Shown here: piece after piece, positions 40,306 through 49,897 of the stretch
Position numbering within the stretch: position 1 is the first letter of the stretch
Layout of the letters: every line of letters begins with the position of its first letter
Source: Planctomycetaceae bacterium
Lineage (GTDB): Bacteria; Planctomycetota; Planctomycetia; Pirellulales; Pirellulaceae
Assembly (NCBI GenBank): GCA_007121535.1
Contig: SKKK01000577.1
Coordinates: 1-50,772, forward strand
Direction of reading: 5' to 3'
Length of the DNA: 50,772 nucleotides
Made by a program: the position numbers and the translations under genes
The notes under the pieces: generated by a model
Told to the model about the DNA's origin: nothing
What the model saw: only the letters and a program-made list of their open reading frames with translations
Database searches by the model: none

Positions 40306-43300
40306 GCGCTGGTTCCGTCCATCGAAAACGGTGTCTCTGGGGTTTTGAACGGCGGTTGAAACACGCCGATGATTTCCAACAGGTCGTCAATCTGATCGTC
40401 GCCGAAAACCCCATCCACGCCGTCGGACGACAGGCTGGTAAACGGTTCTTCGTACAGGCGTTCGATTTCGATCGACCCGTGCTTGGCGATGTGGTTTTGC
40501 AGCATCTGCAGGAAGCGAAGCTGCATCGAATTCAACGTGGTGTGTTTGAGGACGAACGCCTGAAAGCGTTTTTGGACGGCCTTGGGGTCGAGGCCGATGA
40601 TGCTGCGAATCGCCAGATCGAGATGTCCGGCCGTCTCGGGATAGTAATCCAGCAGATCCGACAGGTCGAGGTCCGGCTGCTGCGTCAGCACGAGCGACAC
40701 GAGCGACTGCAGGTCGTCGTCGCTCACCGACTGGCCGGCCTTGATCCGTTGCAGCACCTCGTTCTGCTCGAACAGGGTCCGCAAGACGCTTTCGACCCGG
40801 TTGCGGTACTGCGCCAATTCGAGGCCGTCTAGTTTTGGTTTGTAATCGTAGTGTTCGACCAGTTCCCGCACCTCGGTGATATCGAGCACTTTGGGCGGGA
40901 GAAAGGGCACTCCGCCCGTGTCGCAGAATTTCATGATGCCGCGCAGTTCGCGGCGGACTGCTTCCAACTCGCCGACAGTGACGTCCTGCCAAAACGCGGC
41001 CGATTTGACCCGGGCGATGGTCTCGGCCTTGGCGCGGACCTGATTCAGGTACGACGAGAGCCGGGCGATTTGGTTCAGCAACTCGGCCTTCAAGTCGTCG
41101 AAGCGAGACGTGCCGCGCAGCAGCTCGGTTTCCAATCGGCAGAGAAGCATGTCGAACTTGTACGCATCCTGATCGCCGGAGACGGTTCGGTACTGCATCA
41201 ACGGGGCCAGATCCTGGCGCAGCATGGCGACCGTCGCCGGAGCGAACTGGTGGACGAGCTGCGGATCGCGCGCGGTGTTGACCTCCTTGTATTTCTCGAT
41301 GATGCTGATCGACTTGTCGGGCAGGTCGGCGATGTCTTGGCTGATCAGCTCGGCCGCGATGTCGAAGGCCGGAATGTCCGGCGTCTTGAGCGCCGTATCC
41401 GCCAGCTCGAGCCGCGCCTCGAACAGACGTTGCAGCAGCGATTTGGTGGGTTTGGGCTCCGCCTCCTCGGCCAATTCGTCGAAATACTCGAAGTTGCCCC
41501 AGTGATCGAAGATCTGAAAGTGGGTCTTGTCCTTGGGCTTGCCGTTCTCGTCCGTGCCGAACAATCCGGGGCACAGCCGGGTGCCGCGGCCAATCATCTG
41601 CCAGAACTTGACATACGAATAGACCGGTTTGGCAAAGACCAGATTGACGACCTCGGGGACGTCGATGCCGGTGTCCATCATGTCAATGGAAATGACGATG
41701 TTCAGACCGGAGTCCCTTTTCTTGAACTCGTCGATCAAATCCTCGGCGCGAGGTTCGTGATTGTCGATCACCTTGCAGAAATTCCCGCCATACTGCGGAA
41801 ACAGCTTGAAAAATTGCTTCTGCAGGATGATGGCGTGGTTGTGATTGCGGGCGAAGATAATCGATTTGCCAACGTGCGAACCCGTGGCATCTTTGATGCC
41901 GTTAGTCATCAGGTTTTCGAGAATCAGACCGTTGGTGTCCAGGTTGAAGACCTTCTTGTCGATCTCGTGCGATTCGTACTCGACCGATTCCGGGTTGACT
42001 TCGTCTTCTTCCAACTGTTGACGCTGCTCGTCGGACATCTCCGAGTACTTGATGCCCTTGCGCGTGAAGTCCGTCGTGACGATCTTGACCTTGAACGGGA
42101 CCAGGAATGGGCCGGCTGCGTCACGGAGCGCTTCGGAGTAGCTGTAGTGCGATGTCGGGTCCTTGTCTTCGCAACCGAACAGCAGATACGTGTTGCGAGC
42201 GATGAATTTGACCGGCGTCGCGGTCAGTCCGACCTGATAGGCATCGAAGTACAGCAGCAGATCGCGGTAGCGGTTGTAGATGCTGCGATGCGATTCGTCG
42301 CAGATCACCAGATCAAAGAACCCGACGTCGAATGTCTCGTACACCTTCATCATGGCCGGATAGGTGGCCAGATAGATGCGATGCTCGCGCTGTCGGTACG
42401 TGATGGCGGTGACATAAACGAGCGGTTCATCCAGATAGCGTTGGAAGTTCTCCTTGCCCTGTTTGCGAAGCTCACGACGATCGCACAGAAACAGGACGCG
42501 ACGCGCCCAGCCCGCATCGATCATGGCGTCGCACAGCGAAATCGCCACGCGCGTCTTGCCGGTACCGGTGGCCTGGACGATCAGGCAACGACGATGCCGG
42601 GCGGCAAAACGCTCGGTAACGCGTTTGATCGCCTCGATTTGGTACAAGCGGTTCGTGATGTCGGTGTTGACAACAATCTGGTCCGCGGGCTTGCGTTCCT
42701 GATTTTGGATCAGCAGGTACTCGAGACTGTCCCTGGAGTAGAAGCCGAAGACCTGGCGCGGGGGTTCGTCGTTGGCATCGTTCCAGATTGTCGTCTCGTA
42801 CCCGTTGGTACAGAAAATGATCGGCCGGAAGCCGTCCTGCTCCGCGGCGATGCCGTCTGCATACAACTTGGCCTGCTGGCGCCCGATTTCCGGATCGATG
42901 GAGGTCTTTTTTGCTTCGATCAAAGCCAGCGCCTTGCCGTCTTCTTTGCGATAGAGCACGTAATCGGCGTACCCTTCGCCCGAGGCGGTTGGCTGATGCA
43001 GGACCCGGACTTCCTGGCCGACTTCGTCGGTGCTGCTGCCATTGGCTCCGACGTTCCAGCCCGCCGAAACCAGCAGACTGTCGATCAATCGTGCGCGGGT
43101 TGTCGCCTCGTCGAACTCCAGCTTGTTGGCGGATTGCTGCCCGGCCGCGGCGGCCGCATGCAATTCTTCGAGCGTGGCTTCGGTCGTCCGGGCCAACTCG
43201 CGTGCAGCCGCCAATTCCCGCAGCAGTTTTTCCGTCTGCGCCTCTTGCTTGGCAAGCCGTTCGAGGATCGCTTTCTTTTCGCGCCGCAGTTCGGCCGGAT

Positions 43301-43730
43301 CGCGCGTCGAGGGCGGTTCCGGCTCGTGAAACGGTGGCAGCGTCGCGACGTCCGCACTGCTGTAGGTGACCACGAGCCACTTGCCCAGATCGTAAGCTTC
43401 CTGCAGCAGCCAGCGTGATTCCTGGGTCCGCACCTGCTCGCCGTGGGCGGCTTTGTTCCCATGCACGCGCAGCGACTGGAGCTTCGAGACGACCACGCGG
43501 GGAACGGCCTGCTTGAACGAGAACTCCTGCAGCAGATCGTTCAGACTGCATTGATAGGGTTTGCGCAGGCCGTGCTGGGCGTAGATATGTTCGACAACTT
43601 GTTCGCAGAACTGGCGCAACTTGACCAGCGCGCTGGCAGGGTCGGCATGGACGTATTGCTCGGCAAAACCGGCAATGTTCGCCAGTGGTTCCCAATCCGG
43701 TTTTAGGAATTCGAAGTTGATCGTCTTCAT
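40302..43730 (-). CDS. hsdR: Type I restriction-modification endonuclease/translocase subunit
   Basis: A protein of 1142 residues of the EcoEI-like HsdR type. A DUF4145-like helical domain covers about residues 1-120 and a coiled coil 145-200. The nuclease site is D256 with ALIEAKKT (E272, K274). The SF2 helicase has motif I ATGTGKT (387-393), DESH (478-481) and TATP (503-506). It translocates DNA with ATP and cuts unmethylated DNA. The ATG at 43730 is preferred over one at 43766, because the predicted sigma-54 start site (about 43768) would leave no leader for the latter. First gene of the six-gene operon. Confidence 0.95.
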   Translation of the reverse strand: MKTINFEFLKPDWEPLANIAGFAEQYVHADPASALVKLRQFCEQVVEHIYAQHGLRKPYQCSLNDLLQEFSFKQAVPRVVVSKLQSLRVHGNKAAHGEQVRTQESRWLLQEAYDLGKWLVVTYSSADVATLPPFHEPEPPSTRDPAELRREKKAILERLAKQEAQTEKLLRELAAARELARTTEATLEELHAAAAAGQQSANKLEFDEATTRARLIDSLLVSAGWNVGANGSSTDEVGQEVRVLHQPTASGEGYADYVLYRKEDGKALALIEAKKTSIDPEIGRQQAKLYADGIAAEQDGFRPIIFCTNGYETTIWNDANDEPPRQVFGFYSRDSLEYLLIQNQERKPADQIVVNTDITNRLYQIEAIKRVTERFAARHRRCLIVQATGTGKTRVAISLCDAMIDAGWARRVLFLCDRRELRKQGKENFQRYLDEPLVYVTAITYRQREHRIYLATYPAMMKVYETFDVGFFDLVICDESHRSIYNRYRDLLLYFDAYQVGLTATPVKFIARNTYLLFGCEDKDPTSHYSYSEALRDAAGPFLVPFKVKIVTTDFTRKGIKYSEMSDEQRQQLEEDEVNPESVEYESHEIDKKVFNLDTNGLILENLMTNGIKDATGSHVGKSIIFARNHNHAIILQKQFFKLFPQYGGNFCKVIDNHEPRAEDLIDEFKKRDSGLNIVISIDMMDTGIDVPEVVNLVFAKPVYSYVKFWQMIGRGTRLCPGLFGTDENGKPKDKTHFQIFDHWGNFEYFDELAEEAEPKPTKSLLQRLFEARLELADTALKTPDIPAFDIAAELISQDIADLPDKSISIIEKYKEVNTARDPQLVHQFAPATVAMLRQDLAPLMQYRTVSGDQDAYKFDMLLCRLETELLRGTSRFDDLKAELLNQIARLSSYLNQVRAKAETIARVKSAAFWQDVTVGELEAVRRELRGIMKFCDTGGVPFLPPKVLDITEVRELVEHYDYKPKLDGLELAQYRNRVESVLRTLFEQNEVLQRIKAGQSVSDDDLQSLVSLVLTQQPDLDLSDLLDYYPETAGHLDLAIRSIIGLDPKAVQKRFQAFVLKHTTLNSMQLRFLQMLQNHIAKHGSIEIERLYEEPFTSLSSDGVDGVFGDDQIDDLLEIIGVFQPPFKTPETPFSMDGTSA

Positions 43731-43779
43731 TTGCGTCTGCCTTCGTTTGCCGACAGGGCGGCCCATTCAGTCGCCTGAT

Positions 43780-43794
43780 GCAACCCGCGTGCCG
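43780..43794 (-). promoter_or_regulatory. Sigma-54 (-24/-12) promoter of the restriction operon
   Basis: On the minus strand the sequence CGGCACGCGGGTTGC matches the consensus TGGCACG-N4-TTGC at every fixed position but the first. The -24 GG (43792-43793) and the -12 GC (43780-43781) are separated by exactly 10 bases, as sigma-54 needs. Transcription would start near 43768, 38 bases before the hsdR ATG. It lies between hsdR and the sigma-54 activator gene, which explains why that activator is there. Confidence 0.8.
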
Positions 43795-43836
43795 AAACCG
43801 GCCGGAACGGATGCTGACGGCCGGTGGATGCCATGC

Positions 43837-45420
43837 TCACGGTTCCTCCGAATCATACTCGACCTGCAACCGGTCCAGTTGTGCGGAAAGCGTCTGATAG
43901 CTCTTCATGCCCAGCAGTTTGGCAGCTTTCGTGACTTTTCCGCCGGCTTCTTCCATCGCTCGGCGCAGGAAATACCGCTGGATTTCCTCCAGATGCGAGG
44001 TCAGCGAAAATCCGTGCCCGAGTTGGCAATTCAGGGCTTCGTCGGTTCTCTTCTTCGGGAATTCAGCGATCGCTGCTGCAATGTCATCGGGCCCGAGCAC
44101 CGCAGTCTCGGCCATCATGGCCGCTTGTACCAGGGCGTTGGAAAGTTCCCGGACATTTCCGGGCCAGTGGTATCGCTGCATAAACCGCTTGGCGGGAACA
44201 GAAAGTGATTTGTCCCGGTAGCTCGGATCGCCGCGCTCTCGCAATCGAGCATTGATGTCCAACAGCAGGGACTCGGCGAGCAGCCCGAGATCGCCTTCCC
44301 TTTCCCTCAAAGGAGGTAGCTTCAGGGTCACGATCGACAGGCGGTACAACAGGTCTTCGCGGAATTCCCCAGCCGCAATGGCCTTGCTCAGATCCTTGTT
44401 GGTCGCCGCGACGATGCGAACGTCCACCACGGTGTCCTCGGTCGCTCCCACCCGCCGAAAGACCCGACAACACGGACCGGTGCCGGGTGGCGATTGCAGG
44501 GCGCGCAGCAGTTTCGCCTGCATCGCCAGATCGCATTCGCCGACTTCGTCCAAGAACAAGGTGCCGCCGCTGGCCTGTTCAAAGGCCCCTTTGCGATCTT
44601 GTTCCGCTCCGGTAAACGCACCCTTGACGTGTCCGAATAGCTCGGATTCGAGAAGATCTTTCGAGATCGCGGCACAGTTGATGGCCACAAACCGCTTGCT
44701 GCGACGATGGCTGGCCGAATGGATCGCTTCGGCAAACATTTCTTTTCCGGTGCCGCTTTCGCCGAGGATCAGCACGGGCACGTCGTGGATCGCCGCCCTC
44801 TGCGCCCTGCCGACAGCCAGCCGAATGGCGCGGCTCTGGCCCAGGATGCCCTCGAACCCTCGAACTTCCTGCGGACTTCGAGTGGCAAGATGCTGCCAGA
44901 ACCGATCGGGATCGCGGAGGATCTTGGGCAGTAGATCGGTCGTGATGTCAAACGGAATCTCGGTCGTCCAGACTTTGTCCCAGTGGGTTTGGAACAACGT
45001 GGCCGGATACTGGCTTTTGCCGAGCAGAATCCAGATGGAAGCCATGGCCGGCGTGCCAGGGCTCAGATGAAAACACAGCTCGTCGTCCTTCTTCAGATTG
45101 AGCGACTCCAGCACGGGCTGGACGGCAGTTAGAATTTCCCCGTGATCTGACGGGTTTTTGAACTTGACTTGGTGCGTCACCGCTCGCTGCTTCAGCCAGC
45201 CGACATACTGTTTGGTGACGGTCGGGTCGTAATTGCTCAGCAGGTGGATCTCTTGGAACGCCTCTTTGTCCAGCAACGCCCTGACCGGGCCCGGGCCAAC
45301 CTCGCCTTCCGCCTCGCCGATCACCTGGGCGATCGCCTTGCGATTGGACGGCGGCAAAGTCGCAGCCATCGCCCGCAGATCCGTATGGCCAATCCAAGAA
45401 ACAAGCACCCGTCGCCGCAT
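43837..45420 (-). CDS. RtcR-like CARF-domain sigma-54 transcriptional activator
   Basis: A protein of 527 residues. Residues about 1-165 form a CARF-type sensor: VLVSWIGHTDL at the N-terminus and FHLSPGTPAMASIWILLGKS, which lines up with the HITTGTHVAQICWFLLAEA segment of E. coli RtcR as I remember it. The AAA+ domain has Walker A GESGTGKE, the sigma-54 contact loop GAFTGA, Walker B GGTLFLDEVGE, and FREDLLYRL. A Fis-type HTH (VTKAAKLLGMKSYQTLSAQL) ends the protein. CARF domains bind cyclic or linear oligonucleotides. The ATG at 45420 is chosen over a TTG at 45432. No rtcA/rtcB genes are near; the neighbour is hsdR, with a sigma-54 promoter between. Confidence 0.9.
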   Translation of the reverse strand: MRRRVLVSWIGHTDLRAMAATLPPSNRKAIAQVIGEAEGEVGPGPVRALLDKEAFQEIHLLSNYDPTVTKQYVGWLKQRAVTHQVKFKNPSDHGEILTAVQPVLESLNLKKDDELCFHLSPGTPAMASIWILLGKSQYPATLFQTHWDKVWTTEIPFDITTDLLPKILRDPDRFWQHLATRSPQEVRGFEGILGQSRAIRLAVGRAQRAAIHDVPVLILGESGTGKEMFAEAIHSASHRRSKRFVAINCAAISKDLLESELFGHVKGAFTGAEQDRKGAFEQASGGTLFLDEVGECDLAMQAKLLRALQSPPGTGPCCRVFRRVGATEDTVVDVRIVAATNKDLSKAIAAGEFREDLLYRLSIVTLKLPPLREREGDLGLLAESLLLDINARLRERGDPSYRDKSLSVPAKRFMQRYHWPGNVRELSNALVQAAMMAETAVLGPDDIAAAIAEFPKKRTDEALNCQLGHGFSLTSHLEEIQRYFLRRAMEEAGGKVTKAAKLLGMKSYQTLSAQLDRLQVEYDSEEP

Positions 45421-45456
45421 CACCAATACCAATCTGTTTGTGCAAATGTAAACCGG

Positions 45457-45462
45457 ATTGTA
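45457..45462 (-). promoter_or_regulatory. Candidate -10 box for the CARF activator gene
   Basis: TACAAT on the minus strand, 36 bases before the activator ATG, with only a weak -35 (TTTCGA) 17 bases upstream. This would be a housekeeping promoter giving a basal level of the activator. Weak support. Confidence 0.35.
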
Positions 45463-45863
45463 TCAAGCGTTCCACGGAATCGAAACCCACCGAAGCTGGT
45501 TTGTTCCCACGTGTCAGAATCGGAAAGGCAACAGAGCTGTCGGATTTGGTTCGGTGATATGCCGCGCCAACGGGGTCGGATGTCGTTTTCGGGCGAGGAC
45601 GCAGTGGGTCCCGCGCGCTGAGCGGGACCAAGACGGGCCACGTTCGGCGCTCGTGGGCCACTGCGGCCACGCGGTAACCCGCGTCGGGGCTGCGACCGGC
45701 TGTTCAGCAAGTCACCATCCCCCACTGATTGAAAAAGCGAATCAACCGTTAGATCGACGTTCCAGCAAGACAGCCAACCACTGACGCAGACCCTGACATC
45801 AATTGTCGAGAGCGCCTATACTAAGACGCTTTGCACCCTGCCGCCGCTAGATCTTTGCCGCTC
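45463..45863. other. Intergenic region between the activator and the MFS gene
   Basis: About 400 bases between divergent genes. It contains a perfect 7-bp hairpin at 45608-45628 (GTCCCGC and GCGGGAC) and GGCCAC repeats around 45640-45672. No gene is seen. It marks the edge of the accessory island. Confidence 0.5.
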
Positions 45864-47216
45864 ATGCCTGCCTCCGACACTCAGCCGCTCGCCGCCGAAA
45901 GTCGTCCACTGCCGCGTCCGTCGACTCCGGTCGATCCGCCGGTTTTCGATTCGACGTTTTGGTGCTGCTATGTCGCGAATTGCAGTCTGATGATGGCGGT
46001 CAGCCTGCTGTTCCGCTATGCCGACTTGATTCGGTTTTTGGGTGGCAGTGAAATGGATTTGGGGCTGATCGTCGGTGTGGGCATGTTGGGTGCTCTGGCG
46101 ACCCGTGTTATTCAGGGGATCGGCATCGATCGCCTGGGCGCCAAGCGGATCTGGGTGATTTCGCTGGTGTTGTTCGCCAGCAGCACGCTGGCGCATCTGG
46201 CGATCAGCCATGTGAACGGGCCGGCGATCTACGTAGCGCGCATCTGCCTGGCCACCAGCATCGCCGGGGCTTTCGGTTCGTCGTTGACCTACGTTTCTTT
46301 GCGTGCGCCGCAGCGACGGATGGCCGAGACGATCGGTGTGATCGGCACCTCGGGGTTCATCGGCCTGGCCTTGGGGCCGACGTTGGGCGATTTCTTTTTG
46401 GCGGGGGAAGTCATCACCTGGCCGCAGCTTGCCCGGTTGTTGATCGCCGCAGCGGCGCTCAGCCTCGTCGCTTTGGCCTTCGTCCTGGGGATCGCCAATC
46501 CGCCGCGCCGATCGCGGACACGGCGGGTCCCGGTGTTCGCGGTACTGCGTCGGTATCATCCGGGGTGGATGCTGTTGGTTGCCGCGGCCGTGGGGCTCGC
46601 TCTCGGGTTGCCCAACACCTTTTTGAATGCCTATGCCCATGAACTGGGGTTGGCCCGGATCAAGATATTCTTCTTGGTTTATGCCGCGACGGCGTTGGCC
46701 GTCCGGATTCGCTTCCGTCAATTGGTCGATCGATGGGGTGTGCTTCCGGCGGTCCAATGGGGGTTGGGTAGCGCTATTCTCTCCGTCATTTCGTACCTGC
46801 TGGTGTGGAACGAGTGGTCCTTGGCGATTCCGGCTGTCTTTGCCGGCACGGCCCATGCCCTGCTGTTTCCCGCTGTGATCGCCGGGGGAAACGCTTCGTT
46901 TCCTTCCCGTTATCGGGGGATTTCGACCACGTTGATGTTGGCAATGTTCGACGTTGGCAATCTGGTCGGTCAGCCCAGTATGGGCGGATTGATCGAGGTG
47001 GCTCGCCAACTGGGTCTGCCGCCCTACGCGGTCATGTTTTCGACCGTCGCGATGGGTTTGTTGACAGTCGCCTGCGTATACAGCTTGTCGTCACGTGAAC
47101 CTTCAGCACGTCGGCGTCGCCGAGTCAGGCAACGCCGTGAAGGATTCTTGCCTGGAAAAGACGCAGGCAAGCAGAAGGTAGACGAATTCGCCAGAATTCG
47201 GAACGATCAAGAATGA
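45864..47216 (+). CDS. Major facilitator superfamily transporter
   Basis: A protein of 450 residues with about 12 hydrophobic helices and a polar N-terminus of roughly 30 residues. After the second helix, GIDRLGAKRIW gives the MFS loop 2-3 pattern (G-x-x-x-D-R-x-G-x-[KR]-[KR]); a second, RQLVDRWGVLP, marks the second half. The substrate is unknown. The C-terminal tail (last about 25 residues, KVDEFARIRNDQE) is encoded by a repeat element, and the stop codon TGA (47214-47216) lies in the loop of that element, so the natural end of the gene has probably been replaced. The ATG at 45864 is chosen over an upstream TTG. Confidence 0.88.
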   Translation: MPASDTQPLAAESRPLPRPSTPVDPPVFDSTFWCCYVANCSLMMAVSLLFRYADLIRFLGGSEMDLGLIVGVGMLGALATRVIQGIGIDRLGAKRIWVISLVLFASSTLAHLAISHVNGPAIYVARICLATSIAGAFGSSLTYVSLRAPQRRMAETIGVIGTSGFIGLALGPTLGDFFLAGEVITWPQLARLLIAAAALSLVALAFVLGIANPPRRSRTRRVPVFAVLRRYHPGWMLLVAAAVGLALGLPNTFLNAYAHELGLARIKIFFLVYAATALAVRIRFRQLVDRWGVLPAVQWGLGSAILSVISYLLVWNEWSLAIPAVFAGTAHALLFPAVIAGGNASFPSRYRGISTTLMLAMFDVGNLVGQPSMGGLIEVARQLGLPPYAVMFSTVAMGLLTVACVYSLSSREPSARRRRRVRQRREGFLPGKDAGKQKVDEFARIRNDQE

Positions 47217-47255
47217 CCGAATTCTGGCGAATTCGGCTACGAAAATCCTTCACGG
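47131..47255. repeat. GAATTC-rich inverted-repeat element, copy 1
   Basis: Inner arms of 24 bp with one mismatch (47178-47201 and 47217-47240; the inner 18 bp, GAATTCGCCAGAATTCGG, are perfect) surround a 15-base loop. Outer arms CCGTGAAGGATT (47135-47146) and its complement (47244-47255) are also perfect. It overlaps the 3' end of the MFS gene. A second copy in the opposite direction lies at 48343-48474. Looks like a small non-autonomous mobile or REP-like element. Confidence 0.85.
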
Positions 47256-47295
47256 TTTTGCGAGTCAGGCCGGCCGTGGATACGCGACTTTCGCG

Positions 47296-48192
47296 TCACG
47301 GTGGGTGATCGGTCGACGGGATATCGTGAGCTGGTGTCGCCGCCGCAGACGAGCGTGGCGGGCGGCAAACGGCACTCGGAAAAAGACGTTGCCGAGTCGG
47401 CAGATCGGCAGACGCTGCGTATTGGCTTAGTTCAAATACTTCACAGCATTCGATCTCGCGACCTCGCTGTTCACCGAAGGCGTCGATCAAGTCCGCCCGA
47501 AACCGATTCGCCCTGGGCAGCGAGTGCCGTCGATACCAGCCTAGCAACCATTCCAGCCGCTGCTGTGGATCTGCGGGTACCTGCTGAAGCAACCCTTCCT
47601 GAAAGGCGAGCCATTCGAAGACTTGCGTCTGGTGACAGGCCAGCATCCTGACGATGGTGTCGACTTGGTCGGTGACATCCAGCACGATATCGGCTTCCAG
47701 CGGACACGGTTTGGTAAACAGATCGGGCATGTACGCCACCACGGGATCCCGAGACAGTGCGGGCGGGTCGTCCCGCAATACATTGGGTACCGTCACCAGA
47801 TACGTCGCATCTTGGACCAACTGGCCGGCCGCCCGATGGTCGGGATGATAGTCGTAAGGACGATGGGTCAGCACCAAATCAGGCGCGAAACGACGGATTT
47901 CGCGGATGACTTGGTGCCGAGTCGCCAGATCGGCGGTCAATTCCCCATCCGGGAAATCCCACGTCACGTACTCGGCGCCGATTACCGCTCCCGCCGCCGC
48001 CGCTTCCGACCGACGCATTGTGGCAACCTGTTCCGGCGGACGTTCGAAATGCCCGGCTTGGCCGTTGGTCATCGACACGATCCGCACCGTATGCCCCAGA
48101 CGGCGGTAGATGGATGCCAGCCCACCGGCGTGGTACTCCGCATCGTCCGGATGAGCCCCCAGAATCAGCAATCGTAAAGGAACGTGTGCCAT
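47296..48192 (-). CDS. PIG-L family deacetylase
   Basis: A protein of 298 residues. LILGAHPDDAEYHAGG has the zinc-binding HPDDxE motif and DYHPDHRAAG supplies the third zinc ligand. Relatives deacetylate N-acetylglucosaminyl compounds (for example BshB and MshB). The ATG at 48192 has AGGAG eight bases upstream; longer upstream frames run into the repeat element and are not real. The C-terminal 30 residues are Pro/Ser-rich. The gene is bracketed by the two repeat copies. The substrate is unknown. Confidence 0.92.
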   Translation of the reverse strand: MAHVPLRLLILGAHPDDAEYHAGGLASIYRRLGHTVRIVSMTNGQAGHFERPPEQVATMRRSEAAAAGAVIGAEYVTWDFPDGELTADLATRHQVIREIRRFAPDLVLTHRPYDYHPDHRAAGQLVQDATYLVTVPNVLRDDPPALSRDPVVAYMPDLFTKPCPLEADIVLDVTDQVDTIVRMLACHQTQVFEWLAFQEGLLQQVPADPQQRLEWLLGWYRRHSLPRANRFRADLIDAFGEQRGREIECCEVFELSQYAASADLPTRQRLFPSAVCRPPRSSAAATPAHDIPSTDHPP

Positions 48193-48342
48193 GGTTCGAC
48201 TCCTGCTGTTAGGTTGTCGCGTCGGAAATGTCCGAAAGGTCTTCAAGCGACCTCGGAACAATATGGGCCATCGCCGCAGTCTGGCAAAACCGCTTCGAGA
48301 ATTCAACTGGCGCCGCGAGCCGCAACGCCGTTGGTCATTTTC

Positions 48343-48474
48343 GTAGCCGAATTCGCCAGAATGTAGCCGAATTCGCCAGAATTCGGTCGATTCTTGAGCA
48401 CTCCGAATTCTGGCGAATTCGGCTACAATCCTCTTGCACGCCTTCTTTCGATTCAGAGGATCCTTCACGGCGTT
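48343..48474. repeat. GAATTC-rich inverted-repeat element, copy 2
   Basis: Perfect 24-bp arms at 48363-48386 and 48403-48426 (beginning GTAGCCGAATTCGCC) enclose a 16-base loop. An extra 20-base half copy precedes them at 48343-48362. Toward its right end ATCCTTCACGGCGTT (48460-48474) matches the outer end of copy 1 in reverse, and the loops are similar once one is inverted, so the two copies are the same element in opposite directions. Confidence 0.88.
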
Positions 48475-48571
48475 GAGCGGGCCGGCGTCATTGCCAGACT
48501 TGCATTTGTGGTCTCGCTGATTCACACTGGCGTTTTTCCGCTTTGGCAAAACCTATCGAAGGAGACCTCTG

Positions 48572-49897
48572 ATGATCCACCGGGTAACGCGGCGTCAGTT
48601 TGTCGGCAGTTCACTGGCTGCGGGGGCTCTGGCCCCGGGATACTTCGTCCACCCCAGTTCTGCCCAAGAGTCCAATTCGCCCAATGAAAGACTCAATCTG
48701 GCCATCGTCGGCTGTGGCAACAAAGGCTGGCACAACGTCCAGGAACTCAAGAGTCAAAACATGGTGGCCTTGTGTGATGTCGACTCAAATTACTTGGATC
48801 GAGCGGCTCAAGCTTACCCCGACGCCACCCGGCATCGCGACTTTCGCCAAATGATGGACCAACGAGCCAATCAGATCGATGCCGTGGTCGTTTCGACGGC
48901 CGACCACACGCACGCTCCGGCCACCGCATTGGCCCTGGCGATGGGAAAACACGTCTATTGCGAAAAACCTTTGACTCACACGGTCGAAGAAGCGCGAGTC
49001 ATCGCCGAAATGGCGAGGCGAGCTGGCGTCGCCACTCAAATGGGCATTCAGATTCACGCTGGCAACAACTACCGGCGCGTGGTTGAACTGATCCAAAGCG
49101 GTGCGATTGGTAAAGTCAGCGAGGTTTACTGCTGGTGCAACAAGGCTTGGGGAGGCGGCAGATTCGCCGCATCCAATGCTCCGGCACCCCCGAATCTGGA
49201 TTGGGACCTGTGGCTCGGTCCGGCCCGCGATCGTCCGTATTCACCGAACGTTCACCCCGGCAACTGGCGAAGATTCTGGGAATACGGTACGGGAACCTTC
49301 GGCGACATGGCATGCCACATCGTCGATCTGCCCTTTTGGGCGTTGGGTTTGGGCTTCCCCCATCACGTCACCTGCGAAGGACCGCCCGTCCATCCGGACG
49401 GTGCTCCGGAGTGGGTCAAGGCGACGTACGATTTCACGCTCGACGATGGCTCGGAATTGAAACTGCACTGGTCGGACGGTGACGCTCACTTCGCACCGCC
49501 GCAGTCACTGCTGGATCGACACGGACGACCACTTACTCGCTGGGGTTTGGGAATCCTATTTGTAGGGGAGGAAGGCAGTCTGGCAGCCGACTATGGCCAG
49601 CATTTGCTGTATCCCACGGAAAAGTTTGCCGATTTTTCGCCGCCCGAGCAAAAAATTCCCAATTCCATCGGGCATTGGAACGAATGGATACAGGCATGCA
49701 AAACGGGCTCGCCAACGACTTGCAACTTCGATTACTCCGGGGCACTCACGGAAACGGTTCTTTTGGGTGTCGTGGCTTACCGCTCAGAAAGCAGCCTGGA
49801 GTGGGATGCAGCGAATTTGCAAGCCAAAAACAGCTCGGTTGCGGACCGGTACGTGCGGAAGCAGTATCGCCAGGGGTGGGAACTGGCCAGCCTGTAA
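48572..49897 (+). CDS. Tat-exported Gfo/Idh/MocA family oxidoreductase
   Basis: A protein of 441 residues. A twin-arginine signal (VTRRQFVGSSLAAGALAPG) with cleavage probably near SAQES precedes the NAD-binding Rossmann domain (LAIVGCGNKGWHN). EKPLTHTVEEAR holds the family's EKP lysine. The C-terminal alpha/beta domain follows, with HIVDLPFWALG carrying the conserved His. Exported oxidoreductases of this type are numerous in planctomycetes and probably act on sugars with a tightly held cofactor. AAGGAGA lies about six bases before the ATG. The substrate is unknown. Confidence 0.92.
   Translation: MIHRVTRRQFVGSSLAAGALAPGYFVHPSSAQESNSPNERLNLAIVGCGNKGWHNVQELKSQNMVALCDVDSNYLDRAAQAYPDATRHRDFRQMMDQRANQIDAVVVSTADHTHAPATALALAMGKHVYCEKPLTHTVEEARVIAEMARRAGVATQMGIQIHAGNNYRRVVELIQSGAIGKVSEVYCWCNKAWGGGRFAASNAPAPPNLDWDLWLGPARDRPYSPNVHPGNWRRFWEYGTGTFGDMACHIVDLPFWALGLGFPHHVTCEGPPVHPDGAPEWVKATYDFTLDDGSELKLHWSDGDAHFAPPQSLLDRHGRPLTRWGLGILFVGEEGSLAADYGQHLLYPTEKFADFSPPEQKIPNSIGHWNEWIQACKTGSPTTCNFDYSGALTETVLLGVVAYRSESSLEWDAANLQAKNSSVADRYVRKQYRQGWELASL

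Noticed and set aside
40851-43418. Long open frame (855 codons) antisense to hsdR
   Set aside because: hsdR on the other strand has complete helicase and nuclease motifs; the antisense product has no motif and reflects high-GC codon bias.
43799-43824. Two CGGCCGG copies 19 bases apart next to the sigma-54 promoter as activator-binding sites
   Set aside because: They lie only a few bases from the -24 element, too close for a normal upstream activator site, and the motif is short in GC-rich DNA.
43837-45420. Possible link of the CARF protein to a type III CRISPR system
   Set aside because: No cas10, csm/cmr genes or repeat-spacer array is present in the window.
45816-47009. Open frame of 397 codons antisense to the MFS gene
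   Set aside because: The product is hydrophilic, rich in Arg, Gln, Asp and His, with no family features, while the sense frame has 12 membrane helices.
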